DNA from: Sphingomonas sp. S2M10
Lineage (GTDB): Bacteria; Pseudomonadota; Alphaproteobacteria; Sphingomonadales; Sphingomonadaceae
Reading direction: 5' to 3'
NCBI RefSeq assembly: GCF_012650175.1
Contig: NZ_JAAILI010000008.1
Location: 186,001-250,000, forward strand
Length of the DNA stretch: 64,000 bases
Made by a program: the position numbers and the translations under genes. Every line of letters starts with the position of its first letter. Within the stretch, counting starts at the first letter, position 1. Of the stretch, positions 17,393 through 26,029 are shown piece after piece. The notes below the pieces were generated by a model. That model was given only the letters and a program-made list of their open reading frames with translations, did no database searches and was not told the DNA's origin.

Positions 17393-18348
17393 CGCAGCAT
17401 CACCAGCGCCTTGACGAAATGCTCGGGCTTGTCGCGCGTCGCCGCCAGCGCCTCGCCGAGTTCCTCCAGCGCATAGCGATGGGTGTAGAGCGGCGACGGG
17501 TCCAAGCGGCCGCTCGCCACCGCGTCCACTGCCTCGCGCAGCCCCTGCATCTGCACCGCGGGATCACGCTCATGCGCGTTGATCACGTCAATACCCTTCC
17601 AGTTCCAGCCCTGCATGTTGACCTGGCGCGGTCCGTCCTGGTGATAGCCGGCAACGACCAACCTGCCGCCGAACCCGATCAGTTCGCCGGCAAGATCGAG
17701 CGGCCATTGCTTGCCCACCGCCTCGATCACGCGTTCGCACATCGCTTCCTCGGTCAGCGCCTTCACCGCCTCGATGATGGCGTAGTGATCGTGCATCGGG
17801 ATCGTCTCGGCCGCGCCATAGTGGCGGGCGAGATCGAGCGATTCCTGCCGCCGCGAGATCGCGATCACCCGCGCACCGGCGTCGGTGGCCAGCTTGGTGA
17901 GCACCGCGCCGAGAAAGCCGATGCCGATGATCGCCACCGTCTGACCTTCGCGAATGTCGCTGCGGCGGAAGATGTTGAACGCGCAGCCGAGCGGCTCGCC
18001 CGGAAAGGGCTGACCGGAGAGGCTGTCGGGCAGCTTCACGACCATGTCGGCCTTCGCCACGTCATAGTCGGCGAAGCTGCGGAAGGAGAGCGCGGCAACC
18101 CGATCGCCCGGCATCAAGCCCTCGACGCCCTCGCCGACCACGTCGATCTCGCCCCAGCCCTCATGGCCGAGCCCGCCGGGGTCCCCCGGGAACTGGCTCC
18201 AGGGCTGGCCCTGCCACGGCTCTACGTTGGAGGCGCAGACGCCGCAGCCCTCCAGCCGGATGCGCACTTCGCCCCGTCCCGGTGCGGGGAGCGTCGCGGC
18301 GTCGATGCGGATATGCTCCGGACCTTCGAGGATCGCCGCGCGCATCAT
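17389..18348 (-). CDS. zinc-binding medium-chain dehydrogenase
   Basis: 319 residues from an ATG at 18348 with GGAGGAAG upstream (a second ATG follows directly). GroES-like domain with GCGVCASNVEPWQG and LGHEGWGEI, Rossmann motif GIGFLGAVLTKLA. It lacks the four-cysteine structural zinc lobe seen in the dehydrogenase at 14.2 kb. A TrpGlnGly-rich loop and the segment RQVNMQGWNWKGIDVINAHERD are unusual and could help identify close relatives. It is coupled to the Gfo/Idh gene by a 4-nt overlap, so the two may act in sequence on the same polyol. Confidence 0.85.
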   Translation of the reverse strand: MMRAAILEGPEHIRIDAATLPAPGRGEVRIRLEGCGVCASNVEPWQGQPWSQFPGDPGGLGHEGWGEIDVVGEGVEGLMPGDRVAALSFRSFADYDVAKADMVVKLPDSLSGQPFPGEPLGCAFNIFRRSDIREGQTVAIIGIGFLGAVLTKLATDAGARVIAISRRQESLDLARHYGAAETIPMHDHYAIIEAVKALTEEAMCERVIEAVGKQWPLDLAGELIGFGGRLVVAGYHQDGPRQVNMQGWNWKGIDVINAHERDPAVQMQGLREAVDAVASGRLDPSPLYTHRYALEELGEALAATRDKPEHFVKALVMLR

Positions 18349-18395
18349 GCGTCTTCCTCCTGCAACCAATTGAGTTTGCGTGATGTTGTCGGGCG

Positions 18396-18920
18396 ATGAT
18401 CGAACCACTCCAGGGCATGGGCGCCACGCTCCGCCAGAACATCGAAGACCTCACGGCGCGGCAGCGTCAGGACGCCGAGCGCGCACCGCTCAGTGACAAG
18501 GTGGCGGATCGGATCACCCGCTTCACGGGATCGATGACGTTCGTGGTGCTGCATCTTATCCTCTTCGGGGTCTGGATTTCAGTGAATTTGGGTGTGCTGC
18601 CGGTGCTGCCGCGCTTCGATCCCACCTTCGTCGCGCTGGCGATGGTCGCATCGGTGGAGGCGATCTTCCTCTCGACCTTCGTGCTGATCAGCCAGAACCG
18701 GATGGCAGTCGCCGCCGACCGGCGGGCGGACCTGGACCTGCACGTGAGCCTGCTGGCAGAGCACGAGCTGACCAAGCTTGCCGTGCTGGTCGAGCGGATT
18801 GGGGACAAGCTCGGGGTGCCGACCGACGATCCCGAGCTGAAGGAGATCCAGACCGACGTGGAGCCGGTGCAGGTGCTCGATGCGCTGGACGAGAGCCGCA
18901 AGGAAAAGGGGATCGAGTGA
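18396..18920 (+). CDS. DUF1003 membrane protein
   Basis: 174 residues with two transmembrane segments (about 49-69 SMTFVVLHLILFGVWISVN and 80-100 FVALAMVASVEAIFLSTFVLI) followed by the DUF1003 marker SQNRMAVAADRRADLDLHVSLLAEHELTKL. The N- and C-terminal parts are polar and probably cytoplasmic. It is transcribed divergently from the zinc dehydrogenase with only 47 bp between start codons. DUF1003 proteins have no established function. An ATG at 18417 is an alternative start. Confidence 0.8.
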   Translation: MIEPLQGMGATLRQNIEDLTARQRQDAERAPLSDKVADRITRFTGSMTFVVLHLILFGVWISVNLGVLPVLPRFDPTFVALAMVASVEAIFLSTFVLISQNRMAVAADRRADLDLHVSLLAEHELTKLAVLVERIGDKLGVPTDDPELKEIQTDVEPVQVLDALDESRKEKGIE

Positions 18921-18921
18921 A

Positions 18922-18946
18922 GATCCTGCCCGGCACGGGGAGGATC
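18922..18946. terminator. stem-loop between convergent DUF1003 and ino1 genes
   Basis: GATCCTGCCCG and CGGGGAGGATC pair over 11 positions with one mismatch around a GCA loop, 15 bp before the ino1 stop. No T-run, so its strength is uncertain. Confidence 0.45.
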
Positions 18947-18961
18947 CGAGCGTCGCCACCC

Positions 18962-20068
18962 TCACTTCCCCGCGATGAACGCTTCCACCGCCTCGTAGGC
19001 ATCGTCGTCCGGCATCTGCTCGGGCGGGTGCTTGCAGAACCAGGCGGCCGCCGGGAGGATCGCCCCGCCCAGCCCGCGGTCCTGCGCCAGCTTGGCGCAA
19101 CGGATCATGTCGATCGCCACGCCGGCGCTGTTCGGGCTGTCCTCCACCGACAGGCGCAGTTCGAGGTGCATCGGCACGCCGCCGAACATCTGGCCCTCCA
19201 TCCGCAGGAAGCAGATCTTGTTGTCGTTCTGCCACGCGACATAGTCGCTGGGGCCGACATGGATGTTCTCGTCCTCCAGCCGCACCTCGGCGACCGACTG
19301 CACCGCCTCGGTCTTCGATTCCTTCTTCGAGGCCAGCCGCGACCGGTTGAGCATGTTGAGGAAGTCGGTGTTGCCGCCGGTGTTCAGCTGGTAGGTCCGC
19401 TCCAGCTTGACGCCGCGCTTGCGGAACAGGTCCGTCAGCACGCGGTGGACGATGGTCGCGCCCAGCTGCGCCTTGATGTCGTCGCCGATGATCGGCACCC
19501 CCGCCGCCGCGAACCGCGCCGCCCATTCGGGATTGCTGGCGATGAACACGGGGATGTTGTTGACGAACGCCACCCCGGCCTCGAGCGCGCATTCGGCATA
19601 GAATTCGGTCGCCGCCTGCGAACCGACCGGCAGATAGTTCATCAGCACATGCGTGTTCGTCTCGCGCAGCGCCTGGACGATCTCGTCCTTGCTCGGCTCG
19701 CTGCCATCGGCCAGCAGAAAGGTACGCTCCGGCGCATAGTCGGCCATGTGGTCGGCGACCCCGTCCAGCACCCTGCCCATCCGCACCTTGGCGCCGGTGT
19801 GCCGCACCTCGTCGCAGAACACCGCGGTGCAGTTCGGCTTGGCGAAGATCGCCTCGGCGACGTCCTGCCCCACCTTGCGGCTGTCCACATCCCAGGCGGC
19901 GACGACCCGGATGTCGCTGGGCGCATAGCCGCCCAGCTCCGGGTGCATCAGCCCGACCATGTCGTTGGCACCGGCGCGGTAATGCTCGATACCCTGGACC
20001 AGCGAACTGGCGCAGTTGCCGACACCCACGAGCGCGACATTGATGGCATGGCGATCTGGGGACAGCAT
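18962..20068 (-). CDS. ino1: myo-inositol-1-phosphate synthase
   Basis: 368 residues, the usual size of the short bacterial form (as in Mycobacterium). Motifs seen: ALVGVGNCASSLVQGIEHY for NAD binding, VLMNYLPVGSQAATEFYAECAL, VPIIGDDIKAQLGATIVHR with the catalytic lysine region, YQLNTGGNTDFLNM, and SKKESKTEAV. The enzyme isomerises glucose-6-phosphate to L-myo-inositol-1-phosphate with internal NAD cycling. Its ATG overlaps the glycoside hydrolase stop by 1 nt (TGATG), making it the last gene of a four-gene operon. In bacteria the product feeds inositol lipids, mycothiol-like thiols or inositol glycosides; the last fits this glycosyltransferase-rich context. Confidence 0.93.
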   Translation of the reverse strand: MLSPDRHAINVALVGVGNCASSLVQGIEHYRAGANDMVGLMHPELGGYAPSDIRVVAAWDVDSRKVGQDVAEAIFAKPNCTAVFCDEVRHTGAKVRMGRVLDGVADHMADYAPERTFLLADGSEPSKDEIVQALRETNTHVLMNYLPVGSQAATEFYAECALEAGVAFVNNIPVFIASNPEWAARFAAAGVPIIGDDIKAQLGATIVHRVLTDLFRKRGVKLERTYQLNTGGNTDFLNMLNRSRLASKKESKTEAVQSVAEVRLEDENIHVGPSDYVAWQNDNKICFLRMEGQMFGGVPMHLELRLSVEDSPNSAGVAIDMIRCAKLAQDRGLGGAILPAAAWFCKHPPEQMPDDDAYEAVEAFIAGK

Positions 20069-21069
20069 CAGGCGGACCTCCTCTCGGCGGCGAGACGCTC
20101 GTCGCGGTTGAACAGCAAAGGGTTGAGCTCGGGCTGGCTGGCCGCCAGCGCCACGGGGGTGACCGGCGCCGCCACGGTGGCGGTGCCGGCATAGCGGTCG
20201 ATCATCCAGGCGCAGAAATCAGCAAAGGCCTGCGGATCGCGCGCCGGGCTGGTGTGGTGCGGCGCGATCCCAAGATGCTCGGGGGTGAAGCAGAAGGTGA
20301 CGGTGACGTCGAAGTCCGCCAGCGCCTCCATCTGCCGGTCGAACCAATCGACCGCATTCTCGCGGAAGCTGTCCGCCCAGCTCAGCCCGGTGCGGATCCG
20401 GCGGGTGCCGAGCCGCTTCATCCACGCCACCGCCTCGTCGAGCCGGGGATCGTGGAAGTGGAACCACTGCATCAGGCCGATCTCGGCGGCATGCTCGGCA
20501 TAGATGTCGAGCGCGGGCTTGGGCGTGCCGTCCTCACGGATCAGGCCCAGGTAGAAATGGCGATAGTAGGAGGAGCCTTCCGCCTCGCGGTGGCGGGTCT
20601 CGGCGCCCCAGCTCGTCGGCAGGTCGAACAGCGAATACCAGAAGACGCGCTCGGCACGCCCGCGCAGCAACTCGACCGTGCGGCGCAGGCCGAATGCCTG
20701 CACTTCCTCGGCGCCGAACGAGCTGACGCCGACCTCGGTGACCCAGACCGGCTTGTCGGTGACCGCCTGGATCTCGGCGATCTTGTCCGGCCAGGCGGCG
20801 AGCGGCCAGAGGTTCCAGTCGAGCGGAAAGCCGTGGACGGCGACAACGTCGACCGAATCGAGCGCGCCATGCGCTTCCATCCGCTTCAGCCAGTGCGGGT
20901 CGATCGGCGACATGCCGCCGAGCACGCGCGGCAGCGTGGGGTGCACCGCGCGGATGGCGTTGCCCGCCGCGATCACGTGCTTCGCGAACATCGACCAGTC
21001 GGGGTCGATCGCGGGGTCCCAGTGCGACTTGTTGTTGGGCTCGTTCCAGAGCATCGCCGCTTCGATCAT
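20068..21069 (-). CDS. glycoside hydrolase-like protein (clan A, beta-xylosidase type)
   Basis: 333 residues. The N-terminus MIEAAMLWNEPNNKSHWDP carries the N-E-P acid/base motif of clan GH-A barrels, and VWVTEVGVSSFG offers the glutamate nucleophile; VDVVAVHGFPLDW and RVFWYSLFDL are barrel strands. It resembles GH39-type beta-xylosidases but is shorter and has no signal peptide, so it acts in the cytoplasm. It starts 4 nt inside the methyltransferase stop (ATGA). An intracellular glycosidase inside a biosynthetic operon may trim or transglycosylate the product. Substrate is inferred from the nearby UDP-xylose synthase only. Confidence 0.78.
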   Translation of the reverse strand: MIEAAMLWNEPNNKSHWDPAIDPDWSMFAKHVIAAGNAIRAVHPTLPRVLGGMSPIDPHWLKRMEAHGALDSVDVVAVHGFPLDWNLWPLAAWPDKIAEIQAVTDKPVWVTEVGVSSFGAEEVQAFGLRRTVELLRGRAERVFWYSLFDLPTSWGAETRHREAEGSSYYRHFYLGLIREDGTPKPALDIYAEHAAEIGLMQWFHFHDPRLDEAVAWMKRLGTRRIRTGLSWADSFRENAVDWFDRQMEALADFDVTVTFCFTPEHLGIAPHHTSPARDPQAFADFCAWMIDRYAGTATVAAPVTPVALAASQPELNPLLFNRDERLAAERRSA

Positions 21070-21875
21070 GCGGCGTCCCCCTTGGCCGGATACACTGCGG
21101 CGGGGCCATGTTCGGCATAGGGCACGTCGGCGACGCGGCACCAATAGACTTCGGACTCGGGGTTCGCCTCGATGGTGAAGCCCGCCGCGCGCAGCATCGC
21201 CTGGCTGGCGGCGGCGTTGGGCGCCCACCAATTGGTCCAGTCGTGCGCGAACCGGCGCTCGATGAAGTGCAGCTTGGGATAGCCGGGATCGTCGAAATAG
21301 GCCGGCGGATCGAAGGTGCCGGGCAGGTGGAAGGGATGGTCCTCCGGCACCGCGGCGACGCTGTCCGATCCCTGCTGCATCGTCTGGAACAGCATGAACT
21401 CGCCGGCGACGTGCTCGCGGATCAGGTCCAGCGCCAGCAGCGGGTGGCGCAGATGGTAGAGCACGCCCATGAAGATGACGATGTCGAAGCGCCGGCCGAG
21501 CGCGGCCACGTCGTAGACCGAACGGTTCTCGAAGCGCACATCATCGAAGCCCAGCGTCTCCGCCGCGAACCGCGCCTGCGCCAGATAGCGTTCGTCGCTG
21601 TCGATGCCGAGCACCTCGCCCGCCCCGCGCCGCTTCATCTCGAAAGAATAGAAGCCCGCATTGCAGCCGATATCGAGCACCGAGCGCCCCTCAAGATCGG
21701 CCGGCAGCGCATCGGCGAAGCGGGCGAACTTGAAGGCGGGATAGTCGCCGAGGAAATGGTCCGGCGCCGTCTCCACGCCCTGGATGCGGATGTTCTGGAA
21801 CCACGGCCCCAGCGCATCGATGCGCGTGCGCAGATCGTCCGCCGGCGCGGGCCGCGCGGCTGCGAGATTTCTCAT
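21066..21875 (-). CDS. SAM-dependent methyltransferase (TIGR04290-like)
   Basis: 269 residues starting MRNLAAARPAPADDLR at 21875, where GGGGGACAGGA precedes the ATG; upstream in-frame ATGs are antisense artefacts of the phosphatase gene. The class I methyltransferase fold is clear: SVLDIGCNAGFYSFEMKRRGA (motif I), VLGIDSDERYLAQARFA, FDIVIFMGVLYHLRHP. The stretches around DHFLGDYPAFKFARFADAL and YPKLHFIERR, WTNWWAPN recall the Rta_06860 (TIGR04290) family, which from memory co-occurs with glycosyltransferase clusters. It likely O-methylates a sugar or inositol. Overlaps the phosphatase and hydrolase genes by 4 nt each. Confidence 0.85.
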   Translation of the reverse strand: MRNLAAARPAPADDLRTRIDALGPWFQNIRIQGVETAPDHFLGDYPAFKFARFADALPADLEGRSVLDIGCNAGFYSFEMKRRGAGEVLGIDSDERYLAQARFAAETLGFDDVRFENRSVYDVAALGRRFDIVIFMGVLYHLRHPLLALDLIREHVAGEFMLFQTMQQGSDSVAAVPEDHPFHLPGTFDPPAYFDDPGYPKLHFIERRFAHDWTNWWAPNAAASQAMLRAAGFTIEANPESEVYWCRVADVPYAEHGPAAVYPAKGDAA

Positions 21876-22471
21876 TCCTGTCCCCCGTTGAGCTTGAGCA
21901 GACGCGATCCCCAATTGCCGATCAGCAGTGTGCTGACCGAACCGGGATCGACGTCGAAGGCGAGCAGGCGATCGAGGCCCAGCCCTAGATAATGGGCGAT
22001 CACGCCCCGAATGATGTCGCAGTGGCTGACGCAGAGCAGCGTCCCGCTCCACCCGCGCTGCACCAGCGCATCGAGATGACCGACGGCGCGCCCCGTCGCC
22101 TCCGCCATCGCCTCGCCATTGGGCGGGCGCGCCACCGATCGCTGCCGGTTCCAGGCGCGCCATTCGGGATCGCGCTCCAGCTCGTCGAAACTGCGCCCGG
22201 TCCAGGCGCCGAAATCGACCTCGTCCAGCGCCTCCACCACCTGTGCGCGCACGCCGATGCGATCGCCGATGATCTCGGCCGTGGCGCGGGTGCGTTCGCG
22301 CGGGCTGCAATGGATCGCCGCAACGGGGATCTCGCGCGCGAAATGGGCGGCAAGCCACTGCGCCTGGGCATGCCCCGCCGCGGTCAACGGTGACTGCGCG
22401 CTACGTCCGCTCAGCACCCGGCCGACATCGTCATGCGCGCCGTGCCGGATCAAATGTACTTTTGCAGTCAT
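21872..22471 (-). CDS. histidine phosphatase family protein
   Basis: 199 residues with the R-H-G motif at the N-terminus (VHLIRHGAHDDVG), a second catalytic segment HCSPRERTRATAEIIGDRIG, the acid EVDFGAWTGRSFDELE and the distal histidine LLCVSHCDIIRG. This is the cobC/phosphoglycerate-mutase-like phosphatase branch. As first gene of the leftward operon with ino1, it could remove phosphate from inositol-1-phosphate or from a glycosylated intermediate; a dedicated inositol monophosphatase is not present. That role is inferred. The gene faces a 245-bp AT-rich divergent control region. Confidence 0.87.
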   Translation of the reverse strand: MTAKVHLIRHGAHDDVGRVLSGRSAQSPLTAAGHAQAQWLAAHFAREIPVAAIHCSPRERTRATAEIIGDRIGVRAQVVEALDEVDFGAWTGRSFDELERDPEWRAWNRQRSVARPPNGEAMAEATGRAVGHLDALVQRGWSGTLLCVSHCDIIRGVIAHYLGLGLDRLLAFDVDPGSVSTLLIGNWGSRLLKLNGGQE

Positions 22472-22716
22472 CAGAAGGTTTGCAGCCTGTCAGCATCAAC
22501 TTAGATGCATGCGTAACAACCGCATCGCCGCAATAGTTCCAATTAACTTAGATCATCTTCCTATATTCAACAAGTTAAATATGATCGTTACGTCACGATC
22601 ATCGGGAACAAAGATGAAGAAGAAGCTGTTTGGATTCTCGGCTGATGGTTTCTCTAGCGAGTCATCATTTTGTCACGACTTACCTAGGTTAGTTTTCAAG
22701 GCAGGAAAGCATCGAC
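22472..22716. promoter_or_regulatory. divergent control region of the glycan cluster
   Basis: This AT-rich 245-bp gap drives the leftward phosphatase operon and the rightward epimerase/glycosyltransferase operon. It holds an inverted repeat ATGATCGT-N6-ACGATCAT (22581-22602), two direct copies of AACTTAGAT 47 bp apart (22498-22506 and 22545-22553), and the palindrome ACCTAGGT just before the rightward gene. The base composition contrasts with the GC-rich genes on both sides. The binding proteins are unknown. Confidence 0.6.
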
Positions 22717-23832
22717 ATGGCGGAAAAGGTGCTCGTAACGGGCGGCGCGGGGTTCATCGGGTGCCAGGTTTCGGCGGAGTTGCTGCGCAGGGGGCACCAG
22801 GTCCGCGTACTCGATTCGATGCTGGAGCAGGTCCATGGCGACCGCGAGCGCCCCGAAGCACTGGACGGCGAGGTCGAGCTGATCCGCGCCGATGTGCGCG
22901 ACGGGGATGCGGTCGCCCGGGCGCTGCAGGGCGTCGACAGCGTGATCCACCTCGCCGCCGAGGTCGGTGTCGGCCAGTCGATGTACGAGGTCGAGCGCTA
23001 CACCTCCGCCAACGATGTCGGCACCGCCGTGCTGTTCGAGCGGCTGATCGACAATCCCGTTCGCCGCGTCGTCACCGCCTCGTCGATGAGCATCTATGGC
23101 GAGGGCCTGTACCGCGACGCCGACGGCAATCTCGTCGAACATGCCGAGCGCGGCGTGGTTCGCGACGGCCAGCAGCAGTGGAATCCGCTCGACGCGCAGG
23201 GCCGCCCGCTCGAACCGGTCGCCACGCCCGAATGGAAGCGGCCGAGCCTCGCCTCGATCTACGCGCTCAACAAATATGTGCAGGAGCGCACCACCCACAT
23301 CATGGGCGCACCCTATGGCATCGAGACGACGTGCCTGCGGCTGTTCAACGTCTATGGCCCCGGCCAGGCGCTGTCGAACCCCTATACCGGCGTGCTCGCG
23401 ATCTTCGCCTCGCGGCTGCTCAACGGCCAGCGCCCGATGATCTTCGAGGATGGCGCGCAGCGCCGCGACTTCGTCCATGTCAGCGACGTCGCCCGTGCCT
23501 TTGCCGAAGCGCTCACCCTGCCCCAGGCCGCCGGGCAGACCTTCAACATCGGCTCGGGCGACGATCGCTCGGTGACCGAAGTGGCAGAGGCGCTGGCCCG
23601 CGCGATGGGCCGCAACGATGCCGCGCCGGAAATCGTCGGCAAGGCGCGTGTGGGCGATATCCGGCATTGCTTCTGCGACACCAGCCTCGCCAGGGAGAAG
23701 CTCGGCTTCGAGGCGCGCCAGGATTTCGAGGCCGGTCTCGCCGAACTCGCCGACTGGGTGCAGCAGCAGACCGCCGAAGACCGGGTCGCGCAGGCGCGCG
23801 CCGAGCTCGAGAAGCGGGGCCTGGTCGCATGA
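22717..23832 (+). CDS. NAD-dependent sugar-nucleotide epimerase/dehydratase
   Basis: 371 residues of the extended SDR family. NAD motif TGGAGFIG at residues 9-15 region, Ser in VVTASSMSIYGEG (about 122-124) and the Y-x-x-x-K pair as YALNK at 182-186. Downstream motifs LRLFNVYGPGQALSNPYTGV and RRDFVHVSDVARAF are those of UDP-sugar 4-epimerases. A polar insert at about 130-170 (DGNLVEHAERGVVRDGQQQW) is longer than in GalE. First gene of the six-gene rightward operon; its stop overlaps the next start by 4 nt. Likely makes a nucleotide sugar for the downstream glycosyltransferases. Confidence 0.87.
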   Translation: MAEKVLVTGGAGFIGCQVSAELLRRGHQVRVLDSMLEQVHGDRERPEALDGEVELIRADVRDGDAVARALQGVDSVIHLAAEVGVGQSMYEVERYTSANDVGTAVLFERLIDNPVRRVVTASSMSIYGEGLYRDADGNLVEHAERGVVRDGQQQWNPLDAQGRPLEPVATPEWKRPSLASIYALNKYVQERTTHIMGAPYGIETTCLRLFNVYGPGQALSNPYTGVLAIFASRLLNGQRPMIFEDGAQRRDFVHVSDVARAFAEALTLPQAAGQTFNIGSGDDRSVTEVAEALARAMGRNDAAPEIVGKARVGDIRHCFCDTSLAREKLGFEARQDFEAGLAELADWVQQQTAEDRVAQARAELEKRGLVA

Positions 23833-24911
23833 ACGGCGACGAGCGGCCGATCCTGATCACCGGCGGCGCAGGCTTCATCGGCTCCAACCTCGCCGACCGG
23901 CTGGCCCGCCAGGGCGAGACGGTGATACTCTACGACGCGCTGCGCCGCCCCGGCGTGGAGCGCAACCTCGCCTGGCTGCAGGCGCGGCACGGCGATCGCA
24001 TCCGGCCGCTGATCGCCGACATTCGTGAAACCAGGAAGCTGGCGGAAGCGGTGCAAGCGGCGCGCGCGGTGTTTCACTTCGCCGCGCAGGTGGCGGTGAC
24101 CACCAGCCTCACCGATCCGACCGGCGATTTCGAGGTCAACATCGCCTCGACCTTCGCGCTGCTGGAGGCGGCGCGCACCGCCGCCACCCCGCCGCCGGTG
24201 ATCTTCGCCTCGACCAACAAGGTCTATGGCGACCTTGCCGATCTGGATTTCGCGCTGGGCGACAACGGCTATCAGCCGGTCGACCGCGCGGTGCACGCGC
24301 GCGGCATCGGCGAGGCACGGCCGCTCGATTTCCACACGCCCTATGGCTGTTCCAAGGGCGCGGCCGACCAATATGTGCTCGACTATGCCCGCAGCTACGG
24401 CCTGCCGACCGGGGTGTTGCGGATGAGCTGCATCTATGGCCAGCGCCAGATGGGCACCGAGGATCAGGGCTGGGTCGCGCATTTCCTGATCCGCGCGCTC
24501 GAAGGCGCGCCGATCACTCTTTATGGCGACGGGCACCAGGTGCGCGACATTCTCGACGTGTCGGATGCGGTGGACGCCTATATCGCCGCCTGGCGACAGA
24601 TCGACCGGGTATCGGGCCAGGCCTTCAACCTCGGCGGTGGACCCGCCAATGCGGTGAGCCTGCGCACGCTGCTCGCCCATGTCGAGACGATCACCGGTCG
24701 CCCGCTCGACCTGCAGTTCGACGACTGGCGCGCCGGCGACCAGCGCTATTTCGTCGCGGACACCAGCAAGGCGCGTGCGGCGCTGGGGCTCGGCACGCCG
24801 ACCGGATGGCGGGACGGCGTCACGGCGCTTGCCCATTGGCTCGGCGAGGAACGCGGCCTGCCGGTCGATCGCCCGGCAGCACGCGAGCGCATGGCGGCAG
24901 CCGCGCTGTGA
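23829..24911 (+). CDS. NAD-dependent epimerase, CDP-paratose 2-epimerase-like
   Basis: 360 residues. Begins MNGDERPILITGGAGFIGSNLADRL; catalytic pair in TPYGCSK (Tyr172, Lys176). The block YGCSKGAADQYVLDYARSYG followed by RMSCIYGQRQMGTEDQGWVAHF is characteristic of the CDP-paratose/CDP-tyvelose 2-epimerase branch. Whether the substrate is a CDP-sugar here is uncertain, because no CDP-glucose pathway genes are present. It overlaps both neighbours by 4 nt (ATGA, GTGA), which indicates tight translational coupling. Confidence 0.87.
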   Translation: MNGDERPILITGGAGFIGSNLADRLARQGETVILYDALRRPGVERNLAWLQARHGDRIRPLIADIRETRKLAEAVQAARAVFHFAAQVAVTTSLTDPTGDFEVNIASTFALLEAARTAATPPPVIFASTNKVYGDLADLDFALGDNGYQPVDRAVHARGIGEARPLDFHTPYGCSKGAADQYVLDYARSYGLPTGVLRMSCIYGQRQMGTEDQGWVAHFLIRALEGAPITLYGDGHQVRDILDVSDAVDAYIAAWRQIDRVSGQAFNLGGGPANAVSLRTLLAHVETITGRPLDLQFDDWRAGDQRYFVADTSKARAALGLGTPTGWRDGVTALAHWLGEERGLPVDRPAARERMAAAAL

Positions 24912-26029
24912 CCATGGCCGCGCCGCTGCGACTGCTGCTCACCACCGACGCGGTCGGCGGCGTGTGGCAGTACAGCATCGATCTTGCCGGCGCGCTGGCG
25001 CATCAGGGCGTGGAAACGGTGCTGGTGCAGCTGGGACCACCGCCCAGTGACATGCAGCGAGCCGAGGCGCTGGCGCTGGCGCGTGTCACCCTTGTCGAAA
25101 CCGGCCTGCCGCTCGACTGGCTGAGCGACGGCCCCGCCCCGATACGCGCCGCAGGCGCGGAAATCAGCGATTTGGCGCGACGTCACCGCGTCGATCTGGT
25201 GCAGGTCAACATGCCGACCCTTGCCGCGACGATGGACCCCGGCGTGCCGGTGCTGGCAGTCACGCATGGCTGTGTCTCCACCTGGTGGCATCATGCCCGG
25301 CCGAGCGTGCCGCTGGACCCGAGCTTCGCCTGGCATCACGCTCTCACCAGTCAGGGACTTCGCGTCGCCGATAGCGTGGTGGCGCCCTCGGCGGGCTATG
25401 CCGAGATGGTCCGCGCGCATTATGGGCTGCCGACGCGGCCCCTCGTGGTCCATAACGGCCGCGCACCGCTCGCACCCGCCGGAAGCGCGCCCGTTCGGGA
25501 TGACGTGCTCACCGTCGGGCGGCTGTGGGATCGAGTGAAGGGCGCCGAACTGCTCGATCAGGTGGCGGCAAGGCTTTCTGTGCCGTTCCATGCCGCCGGT
25601 GCCGCGACCGGTCCGCACGGTGAGACGGTGCGGCTCGACCATCTCCATCTGCTTGGCCAGCTGGACAGCGCGGCGCTCGCGCAGCGGCTGGCCGCGCGCC
25701 CCATCTTCGTCTCCGCCGCCTGCTTCGAGCCGTTCGGGCTTGCGGTGCTGGAAGCCGCCGCCGCCGGCTGCGCGCTGGTGCTGGCCGATATCCCCGTGTT
25801 TCGCGAGCTGTGGGACGGCGCCGCGCTGTTCGTGCCACCCCGCGCACCCGACGCCTATCATGCCGCGATCGAGCAGCTGATCGGTGATCTCGCGCTGCGC
25901 TGCAGCTTGGGCGCCGCCGCCGCCGAGCGCGCTCGCCGCTACACCCCTGCGCGCATGGCCGATGCCATGCTGGCCCTCTACCGCCAGCGCCTCGCCGCGC
26001 GCGCGCCCGCCGGAAAGGTCGCGGCATGA
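24908..26029 (+). CDS. glycosyltransferase family 4
   Basis: 373 residues. GT-B fold: N-terminal LLLTTDAVGGVWQYSIDLAGALAHQGVET with the Gly-Gly acceptor loop, and the C-terminal donor-binding E-x7-E in FVSAACFEPFGLAVLEAAAAGC, followed by LADIPVFRELWDGAALFVPP. This is the retaining GT4 (GT1-Pfam) pattern. A GTG at 24908 overlaps the previous stop as GTGA, like all other junctions in the operon; an ATG at 24914 is the alternative. It probably starts or extends the glycan on the cytoplasmic side. Donor not known. Confidence 0.88.
   Translation: MTMAAPLRLLLTTDAVGGVWQYSIDLAGALAHQGVETVLVQLGPPPSDMQRAEALALARVTLVETGLPLDWLSDGPAPIRAAGAEISDLARRHRVDLVQVNMPTLAATMDPGVPVLAVTHGCVSTWWHHARPSVPLDPSFAWHHALTSQGLRVADSVVAPSAGYAEMVRAHYGLPTRPLVVHNGRAPLAPAGSAPVRDDVLTVGRLWDRVKGAELLDQVAARLSVPFHAAGAATGPHGETVRLDHLHLLGQLDSAALAQRLAARPIFVSAACFEPFGLAVLEAAAAGCALVLADIPVFRELWDGAALFVPPRAPDAYHAAIEQLIGDLALRCSLGAAAAERARRYTPARMADAMLALYRQRLAARAPAGKVAA

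Noticed and set aside
22581..22740. Possible small gene starting MIVTSRSSGTKMKKK in the divergent control region
   Set aside because: The frame runs into the epimerase gene out of frame without its own stop, and its start lies within the inverted repeat; better explained as regulatory DNA.
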